Source: Macrococcus equipercicus
Lineage (GTDB): Bacteria > Bacillota > Bacilli > Staphylococcales > Staphylococcaceae
NCBI RefSeq assembly: GCF_004359525.2
Contig: NZ_SCWC02000002.1
Coordinates: 248,001 to 312,000 of the forward strand
Reading direction: 5' to 3'
Length of the DNA: 64,000 nt
Positions 44,359 to 56,586 of this stretch are shown here, piece after piece. The translations under genes were made by a program, and so were the position numbers. Under the pieces are notes generated by a model. That model searched no databases and was not told where the DNA came from. It saw nothing but the letters and a program-made list of their open reading frames with translations. The first letter of the stretch is position 1; the number at the start of each line of letters is the position of its first letter.

Positions 44359-45669
44359 TTGACTAAACCAACAATAGCTATAGTCGGCCGTCCTAACGTC
44401 GGTAAATCGACGATATTCAACCGGATTATCGGTGAGCGCGTCTCTATCGTCGAAGATACACCCGGTGTGACACGCGACCGAATTTATTCCAGTGGTGACT
44501 GGCTGACACATGAATTCAATATTATAGATACGGGCGGCATTGAGCTCGGTGACCAGCCGTTTCAGGAGCAGATTCGTGCCCAGGCTGAAATTGCGATCGA
44601 TGAAGCAGATGTCATCATCTTCATGACTAATGCCCGTGATGGCGTAACGCGCGACGATGAATTCGTGGCCCAGCTGCTCTATAAATCCAATAAACCGGTT
44701 GTACTAGCAGTGAATAAAGTGGATAACCCGGAAATGAGAGCAGATATTTATGAATTCTATTCGCTGGGATTCGGTGAACCGTTCCCTATCTCAGGCTCCC
44801 ACGGCCTTGGCCTGGGCGACCTGCTGGATGAAGCGAGCAAGCATTTCCCTGAGGAAAGTGAAGAGGACTATGATGACAATGTCATTAAATTCAGTCTGAT
44901 CGGTCGTCCTAACGTCGGTAAATCAAGTATGATCAACAGTATTCTTGGTGAAGAGCGGGTCATCGTGTCACCGGTCGCTGGAACAACTCGTGATGCCATT
45001 GATACGGTATATACCTACCAGGACCAGGAATATGTCATGATTGATACAGCTGGTATGCGTAAAAAAGGGAAAGTCTATGAAGCGACGGAACGCTATTCAG
45101 TCTTACGTGCGCTGCGTGCCATTGAACGTTCCAATGTCGTCTTAGTTGTCATCGACGCTGAAGAAGGTATCATTGAGCAGGACAAGAAGATCGCAGGCTA
45201 CGCACATGAAGCGGGAAAAGCTATCATCATTGTCGTCAACAAATGGGATACAGTGGATAAAGACTCGAAGACGATGAAGAAGTTCGAAGATAATATCCGG
45301 GCGCACTTCCAGTTTCTGGACTATGCGCCGATTGCGTTTGTCTCTGCTTTACAGCGCAAACGTCTGACAACATTGTTTCCGCTGATCAATATGGCAAGTG
45401 AAAACCATAAAAAACGGGTGCAGAGCAGCACGCTCAATGAAGTAATCACTGATGCTGTAGCGATGAACCCGACGCCCACTGACAATGGCAGCCGCCTGAA
45501 CATCTTCTACAGTACACAGGTCGCGATTGAACCGCCGACGTTTGTCATCTTTGTCAATGATGTAGAGATGATGCACTTCTCCTATAAGCGGTTCCTGGAG
45601 AACAGAATACGTGATGCATTTGGATTTGAAGGAACGCCGATCCATTTAATCACAAGGAAGCGTAATTAG
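44359..45669 (+). CDS. der: Ribosome assembly GTPase Der (EngA)
   Basis: This GTPase is essential for 50S ribosome assembly. It has two tandem G domains, each with a P-loop: [14 protein letters not shown] near the N-terminus and [14 protein letters not shown] near residue 182. Each also has its own specificity motif (NKVD and NKWD). A KH-like domain lies at the C-terminus. The TTG at 44359 gives 436 residues, the staphylococcal length, with GAGAGGAAG upstream. The in-frame TTG at 44341 precedes that site and is rejected. Confidence 0.96.
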   Translation: MTKPTIAIVGRPNVGKSTIFNRIIGERVSIVEDTPGVTRDRIYSSGDWLTHEFNIIDTGGIELGDQPFQEQIRAQAEIAIDEADVIIFMTNARDGVTRDDEFVAQLLYKSNKPVVLAVNKVDNPEMRADIYEFYSLGFGEPFPISGSHGLGLGDLLDEASKHFPEESEEDYDDNVIKFSLIGRPNVGKSSMINSILGEERVIVSPVAGTTRDAIDTVYTYQDQEYVMIDTAGMRKKGKVYEATERYSVLRALRAIERSNVVLVVIDAEEGIIEQDKKIAGYAHEAGKAIIIVVNKWDTVDKDSKTMKKFEDNIRAHFQFLDYAPIAFVSALQRKRLTTLFPLINMASENHKKRVQSSTLNEVITDAVAMNPTPTDNGSRLNIFYSTQVAIEPPTFVIFVNDVEMMHFSYKRFLENRIRDAFGFEGTPIHLITRKRN

Positions 45670-45681
45670 GAGGGACTTTTA

Positions 45682-46680
45682 ATGACAGCTATAACAGTGT
45701 TGGGGACAGGAAGCTGGGGAACAGCACTTGCGAACGTTCTGCTGGATAACGGTCATGACGTCCTCATGTGGGGTAAAACAGAGCAGACGGTCAATGAGCT
45801 GACGACTGATCAAACGAACAGTCAATATTTGCCGGGGATATTATTGAACCCGCGTATGCGGGCGACGACGGCTCTTCACGAAGCGGCTGCCTTCAGCGAC
45901 ATCGTCATCATGGCTGTGCCGACGAAAGCCGTCCGGGAAGTCTGCCGGAAGCTGAATGATGCAGTCGCTGGCAGGAAAGTGTTTATCCACGTCTCAAAAG
46001 GGATTGAACCGAAAACATTCAAGCGTATCTCTGAAATGATTGAAGAAGAAATAAAACCGGAATTCTTCGGTGGTGTCGGCGTGCTGAGTGGACCGAGTCA
46101 TGCGGAGGAAGTGGCGCAGAAGCAGCCGACGACTGTCGTGGTGGCCTCCTGCAGTGAAACCATCAGAACAATGGCACAGGATTTGTTTATGTGTGATTAC
46201 TTCCGGGTCTATACCAATGATGATCTGGTTGGTGTGGAGATCGGCGGCGCCTTAAAGAATATTATTGCGCTGGCTGTCGGTATTACAGACGGGCTCGGCT
46301 ACGGAGATAATGCGAAAGCTGCGTTGATGACCCGTGGACTTGCTGAAATCACACGGCTCGGCACGAAAATGGGCGCAGATCCGCTGACATTTCTCGGTCT
46401 CGCAGGGATCGGTGACTTGATTGTCACTTGTACATCCGTGCACTCGAGAAACTGGAAGTGCGGTAATATGCTGGGCAGAGGACTATCACTTAATGATGCC
46501 TTAAATGAGATGGGTATGGTGGTCGAAGGTGTCAGAACGACGGAAGCGGCCTATGAGATGGCCCGGACGTATCATGTCGAAATGCCGATCACTGAAGCGC
46601 TCTACGGTGTGCTGTTCAATGATGAACCGCTGGAAAATAACGTGAAGCTCTTGATGAACCGCGAAAAAACAAATGAATAG
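45682..46680 (+). CDS. gpsA: Glycerol-3-phosphate dehydrogenase [NAD(P)+]
   Basis: This enzyme makes sn-glycerol-3-phosphate from dihydroxyacetone phosphate for phospholipid synthesis. The nucleotide motif is [15 protein letters not shown] (residues 5-19), with [10 protein letters not shown] near 107, the catalytic lysine in [10 protein letters not shown] near 192, and [12 protein letters not shown] near 240. The 332 residues are full length. AGGAGGG precedes the ATG. Confidence 0.96.
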   Translation: MTAITVLGTGSWGTALANVLLDNGHDVLMWGKTEQTVNELTTDQTNSQYLPGILLNPRMRATTALHEAAAFSDIVIMAVPTKAVREVCRKLNDAVAGRKVFIHVSKGIEPKTFKRISEMIEEEIKPEFFGGVGVLSGPSHAEEVAQKQPTTVVVASCSETIRTMAQDLFMCDYFRVYTNDDLVGVEIGGALKNIIALAVGITDGLGYGDNAKAALMTRGLAEITRLGTKMGADPLTFLGLAGIGDLIVTCTSVHSRNWKCGNMLGRGLSLNDALNEMGMVVEGVRTTEAAYEMARTYHVEMPITEALYGVLFNDEPLENNVKLLMNREKTNE

Positions 46681-46689
46681 GTGGCTCTA

Positions 46690-46896
46690 ATGTTTAACAT
46701 CTCTAGAATGGATTTAATGTGGGTATCTTTCTACTCATTAGGATTAATGCTGGCGGCGATGGCACTCATCTACTTCGCCAGATTTAAAGTGAAGAATAAA
46801 GCTCTAGCGACTGTGCTGACCATTGCCGCTTATTTAAGTCTGCTGATCAGCGGGCTGTTGATGATTATTGTGCTAGGTGGGTCCAGTTATGCTTAA
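46690..46896 (+). CDS. DUF2768 small membrane protein (YphE-like)
   Basis: This 68-residue protein has two membrane helices (about 6-29 and 42-64) joined by a basic loop (ARFKVKNK). It matches DUF2768 of Bacillus (yphE) in size and position after gpsA. The function is unknown. AGGTGG ends five bases before the ATG. Its 3' end overlaps the next gene by eight bases. Confidence 0.82.
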   Translation: MFNISRMDLMWVSFYSLGLMLAAMALIYFARFKVKNKALATVLTIAAYLSLLISGLLMIIVLGGSSYA

Positions 46897-47605
46897 ACGT
46901 CTCTTACTATTAATTATTCCTGTCTTTTTCCTGTCCGGCTGTCTATATCCGGAAGAGCAGCGCGCTGAAAACCAGGTGGCACCAGCCGATCAGCTGAACA
47001 TGGTGCAGACTGCGGTCAATCAGTATCAGCAGGATAATAACGGCCTGCTGCCGCTTAAAGACCGGGATGAAAGCTATGACCTGTATGTCAAGCATCCGAT
47101 TGATTTCGACAAACTATCACCGCGCTACTTATCTCAGCTGCCCGGCTCTTCTTTCGAAAAAGGCGGCTACTTCCAGTATGTGCTGATGGACGTCGAGACG
47201 CATCCGAAAGTGAAGCTGATCGACCTGAGAACAGCAGAAGTGCTGAAAGATTTGAGGATCCGGCTGAACATTAAAGATAATGAACTGCCGCTGAAAAAGA
47301 AAATCGGACCTAATGTCTATGAGATTGACTATAAAAAATACGGCTTAAAAAAATATCCGACTGTAAAAAGCCCTTACAGCGGTGAAGCGCTGCCCGTTTA
47401 TATCAACGGGGGCAGCGAATTCATCGTGGATTACACAGTGGATCTCGGCAGAATCATCAATACAAAACAGTTGAAGCTGAAAAAAGGAACAGATATCCGT
47501 CATATTCTTTATGACGACTCACCCATCCTGCCGGCCTACAGTGTTCCATATACAGTAGACAATCATAATGAACCGATATTTAAATCGCAGGCTATTGCAG
47601 AGTGA
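46889..47605 (+). CDS. YphF-like lipoprotein
   Basis: This 238-residue predicted lipoprotein has a short signal peptide (LKRLLLLIIPVFF) and the lipobox LSGC, placing the lipidated cysteine at about residue 18. The mature part has no recognised catalytic motif. It resembles YphF, which follows yphE in Bacillus. In Bacillus spoIVA comes next; here hup comes next. AGGTGGG precedes the ATG. Confidence 0.82.
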   Translation: MLKRLLLLIIPVFFLSGCLYPEEQRAENQVAPADQLNMVQTAVNQYQQDNNGLLPLKDRDESYDLYVKHPIDFDKLSPRYLSQLPGSSFEKGGYFQYVLMDVETHPKVKLIDLRTAEVLKDLRIRLNIKDNELPLKKKIGPNVYEIDYKKYGLKKYPTVKSPYSGEALPVYINGGSEFIVDYTVDLGRIINTKQLKLKKGTDIRHILYDDSPILPAYSVPYTVDNHNEPIFKSQAIAE

Positions 47606-47669
47606 AAAAAGAGTGAAACTGACAATAAACATTGCAGTATCAACGTTTGTTGTGTTAAAGTCATAACAT

Positions 47670-47689
47670 AATGATAATCATTTATCATT
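47670..47689. promoter_or_regulatory. Fur-box-like inverted repeat upstream of hup
   Basis: AATGATAA and TTATCATT form a perfect eight-base inverted repeat around TCAT. This closely resembles the Fur box family (TGATAATNATTATCA) with one extra base. It sits 11 bases before the hup ribosome site, in the likely promoter or transcription start region. A Fur-family protein is encoded at 23735-24172. Binding is not shown. Confidence 0.5.
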
Positions 47690-47716
47690 ACATAACCTTT
47701 GGGGAGGTGAATTGAC

Positions 47717-47989
47717 GTGAATAAAACAGATTTAATCAATGCAGTTTCTGAAAATGCTAATTTAACTAAAAAAGAAGCAGGTTTAGCTGTTGATGCTGTT
47801 TTTGAATCAATTCAGAAATCATTATCTAATGGTGAGAAGGTTCAATTAATCGGTTTTGGTAACTTTGAAGTTCGTGAACGTGCTGCTCGTAAAGGGCGTA
47901 ACCCACAAACTGGTAAAGAAATCGAAATTCCGGCAAGCAGAGTGCCAGGATTTAAAGCTGGTAAAGCTTTGAAAGACGCAGTTAAATAA
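47717..47989 (+). CDS. hup: DNA-binding protein HU
   Basis: This 90-residue nucleoid protein starts [20 protein letters not shown] and has the conserved [20 protein letters not shown] and the DNA-binding arm [19 protein letters not shown]. It starts at GTG with GGGGAGGTGA upstream. Codon use is unlike its neighbours: many AT-ending codons, as usual for a very highly expressed gene in this group. It is monocistronic, with a terminator directly after. Confidence 0.97.
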   Translation: MNKTDLINAVSENANLTKKEAGLAVDAVFESIQKSLSNGEKVQLIGFGNFEVRERAARKGRNPQTGKEIEIPASRVPGFKAGKALKDAVK

Positions 47990-48000
47990 TTGTGACTTTT

Positions 48001-48030
48001 AAAAAAGCCCGTTAACGGGCTTTTTTATTT
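48001..48030. terminator. Terminator after hup
   Basis: Palindromic stem AAAAAAGCCCGTT / AACGGGCTTTTTT, T-rich on both strands. It is a strong bidirectional terminator. Confidence 0.9.
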
Positions 48031-48064
48031 TGAGTATTTTAGTTTATCTCTTTCATATTTAAGT

Positions 48065-48070
48065 TATAAT
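48065..48070 (+). promoter_or_regulatory. Probable -10 box of the hepS-menG-hepT operon
   Basis: Perfect TATAAT, 28 bases before hepS. The -35 (TTTATC at 48043-48048, spacing 16) is weak. Confidence 0.45.
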
Positions 48071-48097
48071 ATACAGGTAATGACTGGAGGAAAAATG

Positions 48098-48553
48098 ATG
48101 GATTTCATCGCGCAGTACCAACATGATAACCAATTACTTGAACAGCGGTACACATCATACAAGTGCCCTGAAATCAATCCTTATATCGCATCTATCGTTC
48201 GGCGCCTCGATATAAGCAGCAACATCAAAAAAGCTGTGCTGGCCATTGACTCGAGTATGAGATATGCAGACACGATCACGCATAGCAACAAAGCGACAGC
48301 TTTATTGACAACCGACCTGCTGAGCGCACTCTTCTATCGGTATATGGCGGAGCCTTTCAACCCGGAGCAGTTCAAGCTGCTGACACAGGCGGTTAAAGAC
48401 CAGAATATATGGAAGGCGCAGTTCAAGGAAACCGGGGACTTATCATTAATCGCCCGGATTGAGACCGCCTTCATCGCGCCGTTTATGTCGCTTGACGATA
48501 CCGATGTAGTGACATTGATTCAACAGTCTTCGCTTAATAATTTGACAAAGTAG
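48098..48553 (+). CDS. hepS: Heptaprenyl diphosphate synthase component 1
   Basis: This is the small regulatory subunit of the heterodimeric prenyl synthase that makes the menaquinone side chain. The sequence is weakly conserved. The call rests on its place directly before menG and hepT and on helical similarity to HepS. It has 151 residues, clearly shorter than Bacillus HepS (about 250). GGAGG lies seven bases before the ATG at 48098; the ATG at 48095 is an alternative. Confidence 0.75.
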   Translation: MDFIAQYQHDNQLLEQRYTSYKCPEINPYIASIVRRLDISSNIKKAVLAIDSSMRYADTITHSNKATALLTTDLLSALFYRYMAEPFNPEQFKLLTQAVKDQNIWKAQFKETGDLSLIARIETAFIAPFMSLDDTDVVTLIQQSSLNNLTK

Positions 48554-48561
48554 GTGCAACA

Positions 48562-49287
48562 TTGACTAAACAGGGAATGCCGCAAACACAGGAAGAAAAA
48601 ACAGAACTGGTTCACGGTGTCTTCGAAAACATTTCGACGCGCTATGACCGGTTGAATGATATTATCAGCTTCAACCAGCATAAGAGCTGGCGTAAGAAAG
48701 TCATGAAACGGATGCAGGTGAAACGAGGTGCCCATGCGCTTGATGTCTGCTGTGGTACCGGGGACTGGACGATTCAGCTGGCTGATGCTGTCGGCCGCAC
48801 CGGACATGTGACCGGTCTTGACTTCAGTGCCAACATGCTGAAAGTCGCCGAGGCAAAGACAAATCATACTGCCAACATTGAACTGATCCAGGGCAATGCC
48901 ATGGCGCTTCCCTTTGAAGATGACCAGTTCGACTATGTCACCATCGGTTTCGGTCTCCGAAACGTCCCTGATTATTTGCAGACTTTAAAAGAAATGCTCC
49001 GTGTGGTAAAACCGGGCGGTATGGTGGTCTGTCTGGAGACAAGTGACCCGACCATGCCGGTATTTAAGCAGGGCTATCAGGTCTACTTTAAATTCATCAT
49101 GCCGCTGTTCGGCAAAATATTCGCCAAATCAATGAAAGAATACAGCTGGTTACAGCAATCTGCCTTTAACTTCCCGGGCAAATACGAGCTGGCAAAACTT
49201 TTTGCACAGGCCGGATTTGTCAATATCGAATTCAAAGGATTTACAGGCGGCGTCAGTGCGATGCATATCGGCTATAAACCACATTAA
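48562..49287 (+). CDS. menG: Demethylmenaquinone methyltransferase
   Basis: This SAM-dependent enzyme methylates demethylmenaquinone in the last step of menaquinone synthesis. SAM motif I is [14 protein letters not shown] near residue 56, with [16 protein letters not shown] and GFGLRNVPD following, as in the UbiE/MenG family. The 241 residues are normal. It starts at TTG with AGGTG upstream. Confidence 0.95.
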   Translation: MTKQGMPQTQEEKTELVHGVFENISTRYDRLNDIISFNQHKSWRKKVMKRMQVKRGAHALDVCCGTGDWTIQLADAVGRTGHVTGLDFSANMLKVAEAKTNHTANIELIQGNAMALPFEDDQFDYVTIGFGLRNVPDYLQTLKEMLRVVKPGGMVVCLETSDPTMPVFKQGYQVYFKFIMPLFGKIFAKSMKEYSWLQQSAFNFPGKYELAKLFAQAGFVNIEFKGFTGGVSAMHIGYKPH

Positions 49288-49298
49288 GGATGATCACT

Positions 49299-50234
49299 AT
49301 GAATGAAAGTATCCGCTCAGTTGAATCGTTGTTAAATGAGGTCATCAGTGACAATCATTCTTCCTTGAACGAAGCGGGGAAGCACATTTTGACGTCTGGT
49401 GGTAAGAGAATCAGACCTTATTTCGTGCTGCTGGCCGGGACATTCGGCAGTGCGGACGATGACACTTTGATCCGGACCGCAACTGCACTGGAAATTATCC
49501 ATATGGCGAGTCTTGTCCATGATGACTATATCGACAACAGCGCTAAAAGACGGGGGGTCAGCGCTGTTCATGAAGAATGGAATGCACCGGTAGCCATACA
49601 GACCGGACATTATCTCCTCGCCTCGGCGCTTAACTTGATCTCTGGCATTGATAATCAGTCCTATCATCAGTACTTCGCAGACGTTATTCTGGAAGTGTGC
49701 TACGGAGAGTTCGCACAGATGGAAGATCAGTTTAATACGGCTGTATCATTTACGAAGTATTTGAGGCGCATCAACAGAAAGACCGCGATCCTGCTTGAGG
49801 CGAGCTGCAAACTTGGTGGTCTCAGCACGGGGGCAGCTGACAAAGAGATTTATCATCTCGGTAAGTTCGGTCATTTTATGGGGATGAGCTTTCAGATCAT
49901 CGATGATGTACTGGATTATACAAGCAATGAAGCAGCCCTTGGTAAACCGGTCGGCAGTGATATCAGGAATGGTCATATGACACTCCCGCTGATGTGCGCC
50001 GTAAAACATGACGCGCAGCTGAGCGCACTGCTTGCTGAACTTCACGCCGGGCAGTCTGAAGATTATTTCAGGCAGGTCATTGAAGCGGTGAGAGCAGCAG
50101 GTATTACTCCTGCTTTGGACATCAGTGCAGCCTATGCCCGAAAAGCGGCCGCTCATCTCCATGAACTGCCTGAGACACCGGCTCGAGCAAAGATGCAGGA
50201 ACTGCTGGACCGGATGACAAGACGGACACATTAG
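49299..50234 (+). CDS. hepT: Heptaprenyl diphosphate synthase component 2
   Basis: This is the catalytic prenyltransferase subunit. The first aspartate-rich motif is HDDYIDNSAKRRG (near 77-89) and the second is IIDDVLDYTSN (near 200). SGGKRIRPYF near the N-terminus binds the substrate diphosphate. The ATG at 49299 (311 residues) is used because the ATG at 49290 lies inside the ribosome site AAGGA. Confidence 0.94.
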   Translation: MNESIRSVESLLNEVISDNHSSLNEAGKHILTSGGKRIRPYFVLLAGTFGSADDDTLIRTATALEIIHMASLVHDDYIDNSAKRRGVSAVHEEWNAPVAIQTGHYLLASALNLISGIDNQSYHQYFADVILEVCYGEFAQMEDQFNTAVSFTKYLRRINRKTAILLEASCKLGGLSTGAADKEIYHLGKFGHFMGMSFQIIDDVLDYTSNEAALGKPVGSDIRNGHMTLPLMCAVKHDAQLSALLAELHAGQSEDYFRQVIEAVRAAGITPALDISAAYARKAAAHLHELPETPARAKMQELLDRMTRRTH

Positions 50235-50303
50235 GCATTGAAAGAAATCGTTTACAATGGTAAACTGTCTTTGGCTTTATAATAATTAAAGGTAGGGATA
50301 ATG

Positions 50304-50750
50304 ATGGAGAGAACATTTTTAATGATCAAGCCTGACGGTGTTGGTCGTAACTTGATCGGCGAGATCGTCAGAAGAATTGAAAACAAAGGGTTAAAAATTG
50401 TTGGTGCTAAATTGATGACTGTGTCCGAAGAGCTGGCAAAAACGCATTACGGGGAGCACAGTGAAAGACCATTTTTCGGTGAGCTTGTAGAATTCATTAC
50501 ATCAGGCCCAGTGTTTGCGATGGTACTTGAAGGGGAGAACGTTGTTCAGGTCGGACGTACGTTAGTGGGTGTCACTAATCCTTCTGAGTCATTGCCTGGC
50601 ACTATCCGTGGTGACTACGGTCTGACAGTCGGCAAAAATATTATCCATGGTTCAGATTCTGTTGAATCAGCAGACAAAGAGATTGCCTTGTGGTTCAAGG
50701 AAGACGAACTGGTTGACTATTCTTTAGTGAATGCAGCCTGGATCTATTAA
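50304..50750 (+). CDS. ndk: Nucleoside diphosphate kinase
   Basis: This enzyme transfers the gamma-phosphate between nucleotides. It starts [13 protein letters not shown]. The active-site histidine lies in [12 protein letters not shown] (about 115). The 148 residues match the family. GGTAGGG lies six bases before the ATG at 50304; the ATG at 50301 is less well spaced. Confidence 0.96.
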   Translation: MERTFLMIKPDGVGRNLIGEIVRRIENKGLKIVGAKLMTVSEELAKTHYGEHSERPFFGELVEFITSGPVFAMVLEGENVVQVGRTLVGVTNPSESLPGTIRGDYGLTVGKNIIHGSDSVESADKEIALWFKEDELVDYSLVNAAWIY

Positions 50751-50764
50751 TATACATAAAACAG

Positions 50765-50790
50765 GTCGTGCCGTGGCACGACTTTTTTTA
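50765..50790 (+). terminator. Terminator after ndk
   Basis: Perfect eight-base stem GTCGTGCC / GGCACGAC around GT, followed by T7. Confidence 0.9.
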
Positions 50791-50837
50791 TTTATGTTAA
50801 ACTAGACGTATTGAATAGTGTGAAAGGATGTATGCGT

Positions 50838-52004
50838 GTGAGATTTTTAACAGCGGGTGAATCGCATGGCCCACAGCTGACTGTGATTATTGAAGGAATT
50901 CCTGCCAATCTTCAGCTGACAGCGGAAGAAATAACGAGTGAACTTTTGAAAAGGCAGGGCGGCTACGGCCGGGGACGCCGTATGCAGATCGAGAAAGATA
51001 CAGTGGAAATCATGTCCGGTGTAAGAAATGGCTATACACTCGGCAGTCCGATTACGCTTGTCGTCAAAAATGACGATCATAAACACTGGCTGAACATCAT
51101 GGGCACCGCACCGATTGACGAGGCAGCTCAGGAGGCGATGAAACGCGTTATCACGAAACCGAGACCAGGGCATGCTGACCTTGTCGGCGGCATGAAATAT
51201 AATCACCGGGATCTGCGGAACGTACTTGAACGTTCAAGTGCACGGGAGACAGCGGCAAGAGTAGCTGTCGGTGCGGTCGCAAAATTACTGCTCAAACAGC
51301 TGGGAATCGAGATCATCAGCCGCGTCAAAGAAATCGGCGGCGTCAAAGATGAGCACGAGTATACGCTGGAGGATATTAGGAATGGCAATGAGCGGAATGA
51401 TGTCAGATGTCTCGATGAAGCAGTGGCCGAGCGCATGCGCGAGCGGATTGATGCAGCCAAGAAAGCAGGTGACTCTATCGGCGGTGAAGTGGAAGTCACG
51501 GTTATCAACTGTCCAGCAGGGCTCGGCAGCTATGTGCATTATGACAGAAAGCTTGACGGGCGCATCGCTCAGAGCGTCATCAGCATCAATGCATTTAAAG
51601 GCGTCTCGTTTGGTGCCGGATTTAAAATGGCCGCGCTCCCGGGCAGCGAAGTTCAGGATCCGATCGCTTATGACGAAGCGCAGGGCTATTACAGGCTGAG
51701 CAATCATCTCGGCGGCTTTGAAGGCGGGATGACGAACGGCATGCCGATTACAGTGAATGCGGTGATGAAGCCGATTCCGACGTTATACAAACCGCTGCCG
51801 TCTGTCGATATTGAGACGAAAGAAGCTTATCAGGCAAGCATTGAGCGGTCAGACAGCTGTGCCGTTCCAGCGGCCTCCATCGTCTGTGAGCACGCCGTGG
51901 CATTCGAGATTGCCCGCGCGGTTCTCGAGGAGTTCCAGTCGAATCATATGGAGCAGCTGATACAGCAGGTCGCCGAGTACCGTGCAAAGGTGAGAGCGTA
52001 CTGA
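50838..52004 (+). CDS. aroC: Chorismate synthase
   Basis: This enzyme makes chorismate from 5-enolpyruvylshikimate-3-phosphate using reduced flavin. The N-terminal [43 protein letters not shown] and [15 protein letters not shown] are family signatures. The GTG at 50838 (388 residues) aligns with other AroC starts and has AAAGGA nine bases upstream. Its stop overlaps the aroB start by one base. Confidence 0.96.
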   Translation: MRFLTAGESHGPQLTVIIEGIPANLQLTAEEITSELLKRQGGYGRGRRMQIEKDTVEIMSGVRNGYTLGSPITLVVKNDDHKHWLNIMGTAPIDEAAQEAMKRVITKPRPGHADLVGGMKYNHRDLRNVLERSSARETAARVAVGAVAKLLLKQLGIEIISRVKEIGGVKDEHEYTLEDIRNGNERNDVRCLDEAVAERMRERIDAAKKAGDSIGGEVEVTVINCPAGLGSYVHYDRKLDGRIAQSVISINAFKGVSFGAGFKMAALPGSEVQDPIAYDEAQGYYRLSNHLGGFEGGMTNGMPITVNAVMKPIPTLYKPLPSVDIETKEAYQASIERSDSCAVPAASIVCEHAVAFEIARAVLEEFQSNHMEQLIQQVAEYRAKVRAY

Positions 52005-53047
52005 TGCAGCTGATGACGACGTATGCCGATAACAATTATCCTATTATCGTCGGTGATGAAGCGCTGTCTTCATTGGCAGCGGTCAGCGGCTACAGCCATT
52101 ATATTTATATAATTGACCGGGCAGTCATGCGGCATCACCGGGCGATGATTGACAGCCTGATCCATAAGCACGCTTTAGTGTACGAAGTGGACGGCGGTGA
52201 AGCATTGAAGACGCTGACTAAATATGCTGCAGCAATAGAAGATATACTGGCAGCCGGCATTACGCGCCGTGCTGTCGTCATTGCTATCGGCGGGGGCAGT
52301 GTCGGTGACTTTGCCGGATTTGTCGCTGCCACGCTGCTGCGCGGTGTTGACTTTATCCAGGTGCCGACGACGATTCTGGCCCATGACTCTAGTGTCGGAG
52401 GGAAGACAGGTCTGAACAGCGCTGCCGGTAAAAACTTAATAGGCGCATTCAAACGCCCGGCAGGAGTCTATTATGACCTGACGTTTCTGACCTCTTTACC
52501 TTATGACGAGAAACTGAGCGGCTTCGCTGAAGTCATTAAGCATGCGATGCTTGAGTCAGAGGAGAGAAGGAGAGAACTGCAGCGTGACATCCCGTCCTGG
52601 AACGAATTAGCAGCGCTTAACCGGATGGACTACTGGGTGATGTCCGGCATCCGGCAGAAACTTGCGATTGTCTTGGCGGATGAACTGGAGCACGGTGCAA
52701 GACGTTACTTGAACTTAGGGCATACGTTCGGTCATGCCGTTGAATTCAGACATAAAATCCCCCACGGTTATGCCGTCATGATCGGTCTGCTGTACATGGA
52801 AATACTGTCCGGAAGAACCCCGCATCACCTCATCGACTGGTTCCGTGCGCTGCAGCTCCCGATACCCCGGTTTGCTGACTTTCAGGACTATTATGAATTG
52901 ATGAAGAAAGACAAGAAAAATAATGATGAAAACGTGCAGTTCGTGCTGCTGAATCCGCAGCCGTGCATGCATAGTTTCGGTGAAGATGAGTTGAAGGAAG
53001 CGTTCACTCAGCTGCAGTCATTGTTAGGAGTGGAAGATGAATATTAA
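52004..53047 (+). CDS. aroB: 3-dehydroquinate synthase
   Basis: This enzyme cyclises DAHP to 3-dehydroquinate, the second step of the shikimate pathway. The NAD motif IGGGSVGDFAGF is near residue 92. Metal-site residues lie in GFAEVIKHAML (glutamate near 180) and LNLGHTFGHAVEF (histidine near 240). The 347 residues are full length. The ATG overlaps the aroC stop. The 3' end overlaps aroA by 11 bases. Confidence 0.96.
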   Translation: MQLMTTYADNNYPIIVGDEALSSLAAVSGYSHYIYIIDRAVMRHHRAMIDSLIHKHALVYEVDGGEALKTLTKYAAAIEDILAAGITRRAVVIAIGGGSVGDFAGFVAATLLRGVDFIQVPTTILAHDSSVGGKTGLNSAAGKNLIGAFKRPAGVYYDLTFLTSLPYDEKLSGFAEVIKHAMLESEERRRELQRDIPSWNELAALNRMDYWVMSGIRQKLAIVLADELEHGARRYLNLGHTFGHAVEFRHKIPHGYAVMIGLLYMEILSGRTPHHLIDWFRALQLPIPRFADFQDYYELMKKDKKNNDENVQFVLLNPQPCMHSFGEDELKEAFTQLQSLLGVEDEY

Positions 53048-54319
53048 ACTGAAAGCCCCGCTTAAAGGCGAAGCAAAAGTGCCGGGCGATAAATCAATCA
53101 CACATCGGGCGATCATATTCAGCTCGCTTGCAGAAGGACGGTCAGTCATTCACCAGCCGCTGCTTGGAGCGGACTGTCTGTCAACCATCGATGTCTTCAG
53201 ACGTCTCGGCGTGACAATCACTGTGGGCGCTGAGCAGGTCATTATCGAGTCACGAGGATGGCAGCAGTTCGAGGAGCCTGTACAGGCCCTCTATACCGGC
53301 AACTCGGGCACGACGACACGCCTGCTTGCCGGCGTGATGAGCGGTCTGCCGTTCAGAACGATATTATCGGGCGATGCCTCCATCGGCAGACGGCCGATGA
53401 AGCGGATTATCGATCCGCTGACACAGATGGGTGCCCGCGTCAGCGGCAGCCGGCATAACACCCGGACACCGCTTGTGATAGAGCCGGCACGCATCCAGGG
53501 CATCCATTATACGCTGCCGGTAGCCAGCGCGCAGGTGAAGTCCGCTGTCCTGCTGGCAGGTCTGTTTGCAGAAGCGCCGGTCACAGTGATAGAAAACGTG
53601 AGAACAAGGAATCATACGGAGACGATGCTGCCGGTCTACGGTGTCCCGGTTAAAGTAGAAGACAAAGCAATAACGCTCGGCAGTCGTGCCATCGGTCAGC
53701 TGCACGCCAGTGACTTCACGGTGCCCGGCGATATTTCTTCAGCAGCTTTTCTGATGGTGGCTGCGCTGATCACACCGGGCAGCGATATCACGCTTCATGA
53801 TGTAGGGATCAACGAGACGCGGGACGGGATTATAGAAGTCATCAACAAGATGGGCGGTGCCATTGAAGTCGATAAGCAGACGACGACAGGGGAACCGACC
53901 GCGGCGATTCGTATCCGGTATACAGAGAACTTGAAACCGCTGACCATTGAGGGTGAGCTGATTCCGCGGTTGATTGATGAGCTGCCGGTCATTGCACTGC
54001 TGATGACGCAGGCTGCAGGGACGAGTGTCATTAAAGACGCAGAAGAACTGAAAGTGAAGGAGACCAATAGAATCGATGCAGTAGTTGAAGAACTGTCAAA
54101 TCTTGGTTTCCGTCTGACGGCAACAACTGACGGCATGATTATAAGATCCGGCAGGGACCACCGGCAGAACGCTGCGGACAGCCGCGGCGATCACCGCATA
54201 GGAATGATGCTTGCTGTTGCCAGTCTGTTACTGGACGAACCTGTCCATATCGATGGTTTTGACAGCATTGCTGTATCATTCCCAGACTTTATGGAGATGA
54301 TGGAAAGGTTGGGAGCTTG

Positions 54320-54320
<1 letters not shown>
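53037..54320 (+). CDS. aroA: 3-phosphoshikimate 1-carboxyvinyltransferase (EPSP synthase)
   Basis: This enzyme joins phosphoenolpyruvate to shikimate-3-phosphate. It shows PGDKSITHRAIIF at residues 17-29, LYTGNSGTTTRLLAGV near 86, and ELKVKETNRIDAV near 340. The 427 residues are full length. TTAGGAG precedes the ATG inside aroB. In Bacillus aroH, trp, hisC and tyrA genes lie between aroB and aroA; here they are absent, which leaves a compact aroC-aroB-aroA operon. Confidence 0.96.
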
Positions 54321-56036
<1,716 letters not shown>

Positions 56037-56040
56037 TGAG

Positions 56041-56469
56041 ATGTTATTTAACTACAGGGATTTAAAAGAACTTAAGCATCAGCTTGAATACATTGATACG
56101 GCGATTATCCCGGTCATTGAAGTCGATTACCGTGGACAGCTGATGGCTATCGTCGACCAGTACGAAGTGATTCAGATGCTGACGCTGGACGCTGAAAATC
56201 AGTTCAAAGGCCGGGTGCTGCTTGTGCCGCCGGTTCAAGTGCAGGAGGATTATACATTGCCGGTTGTCATCGGTGAACAGCTGAAAGGCTTCGGGATGAA
56301 GCATATTTTATTCGTGACGCCGATGACGAGCAGACTTGAGACAGCAGAAGACCAGTTCAAAGTGAATATTTTTCCGCTGGCATCGATGGATGATCATTTC
56401 AAGCAGGAAATGATGGAAGGTCAGGTTAAAGACTTGATGCGCAGGATCATCGCGATGTGGAATAAGTAA
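56041..56469 (+). CDS. DUF2487 protein (YpiF-like)
   Basis: This 142-residue protein belongs to the DUF2487 family. It starts MLFNYRDLKELKHQLEYID and has YTLPVVIGEQLKGFGMKHIL in the middle. No catalytic motif is seen and the function is unknown. In Bacillus ypiF lies directly before qcrA. Here a good promoter separates it from qcrA. Confidence 0.85.
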   Translation: MLFNYRDLKELKHQLEYIDTAIIPVIEVDYRGQLMAIVDQYEVIQMLTLDAENQFKGRVLLVPPVQVQEDYTLPVVIGEQLKGFGMKHILFVTPMTSRLETAEDQFKVNIFPLASMDDHFKQEMMEGQVKDLMRRIIAMWNK

Positions 56470-56502
56470 CCTTATTTTCCTGGACTTATTTCTGTCATCA
56501 TA

Positions 56503-56531
56503 TTGACCATCAATAGTTATTAGGCTAAAAT
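56503..56531 (+). promoter_or_regulatory. Promoter of the qcrABC operon
   Basis: TTGACC (56503-56508) and TAAAAT (56526-56531) are spaced by exactly 17 bases, 55 bases before qcrA. This is one of the best-scoring sigma-A-type promoters by eye in the window. Confidence 0.65.
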
Positions 56532-56586
56532 TGATATGTCCTAGTATATTTTTAAGAAAAAGAAGCGTTAGAGGGGGGAAATCTAA

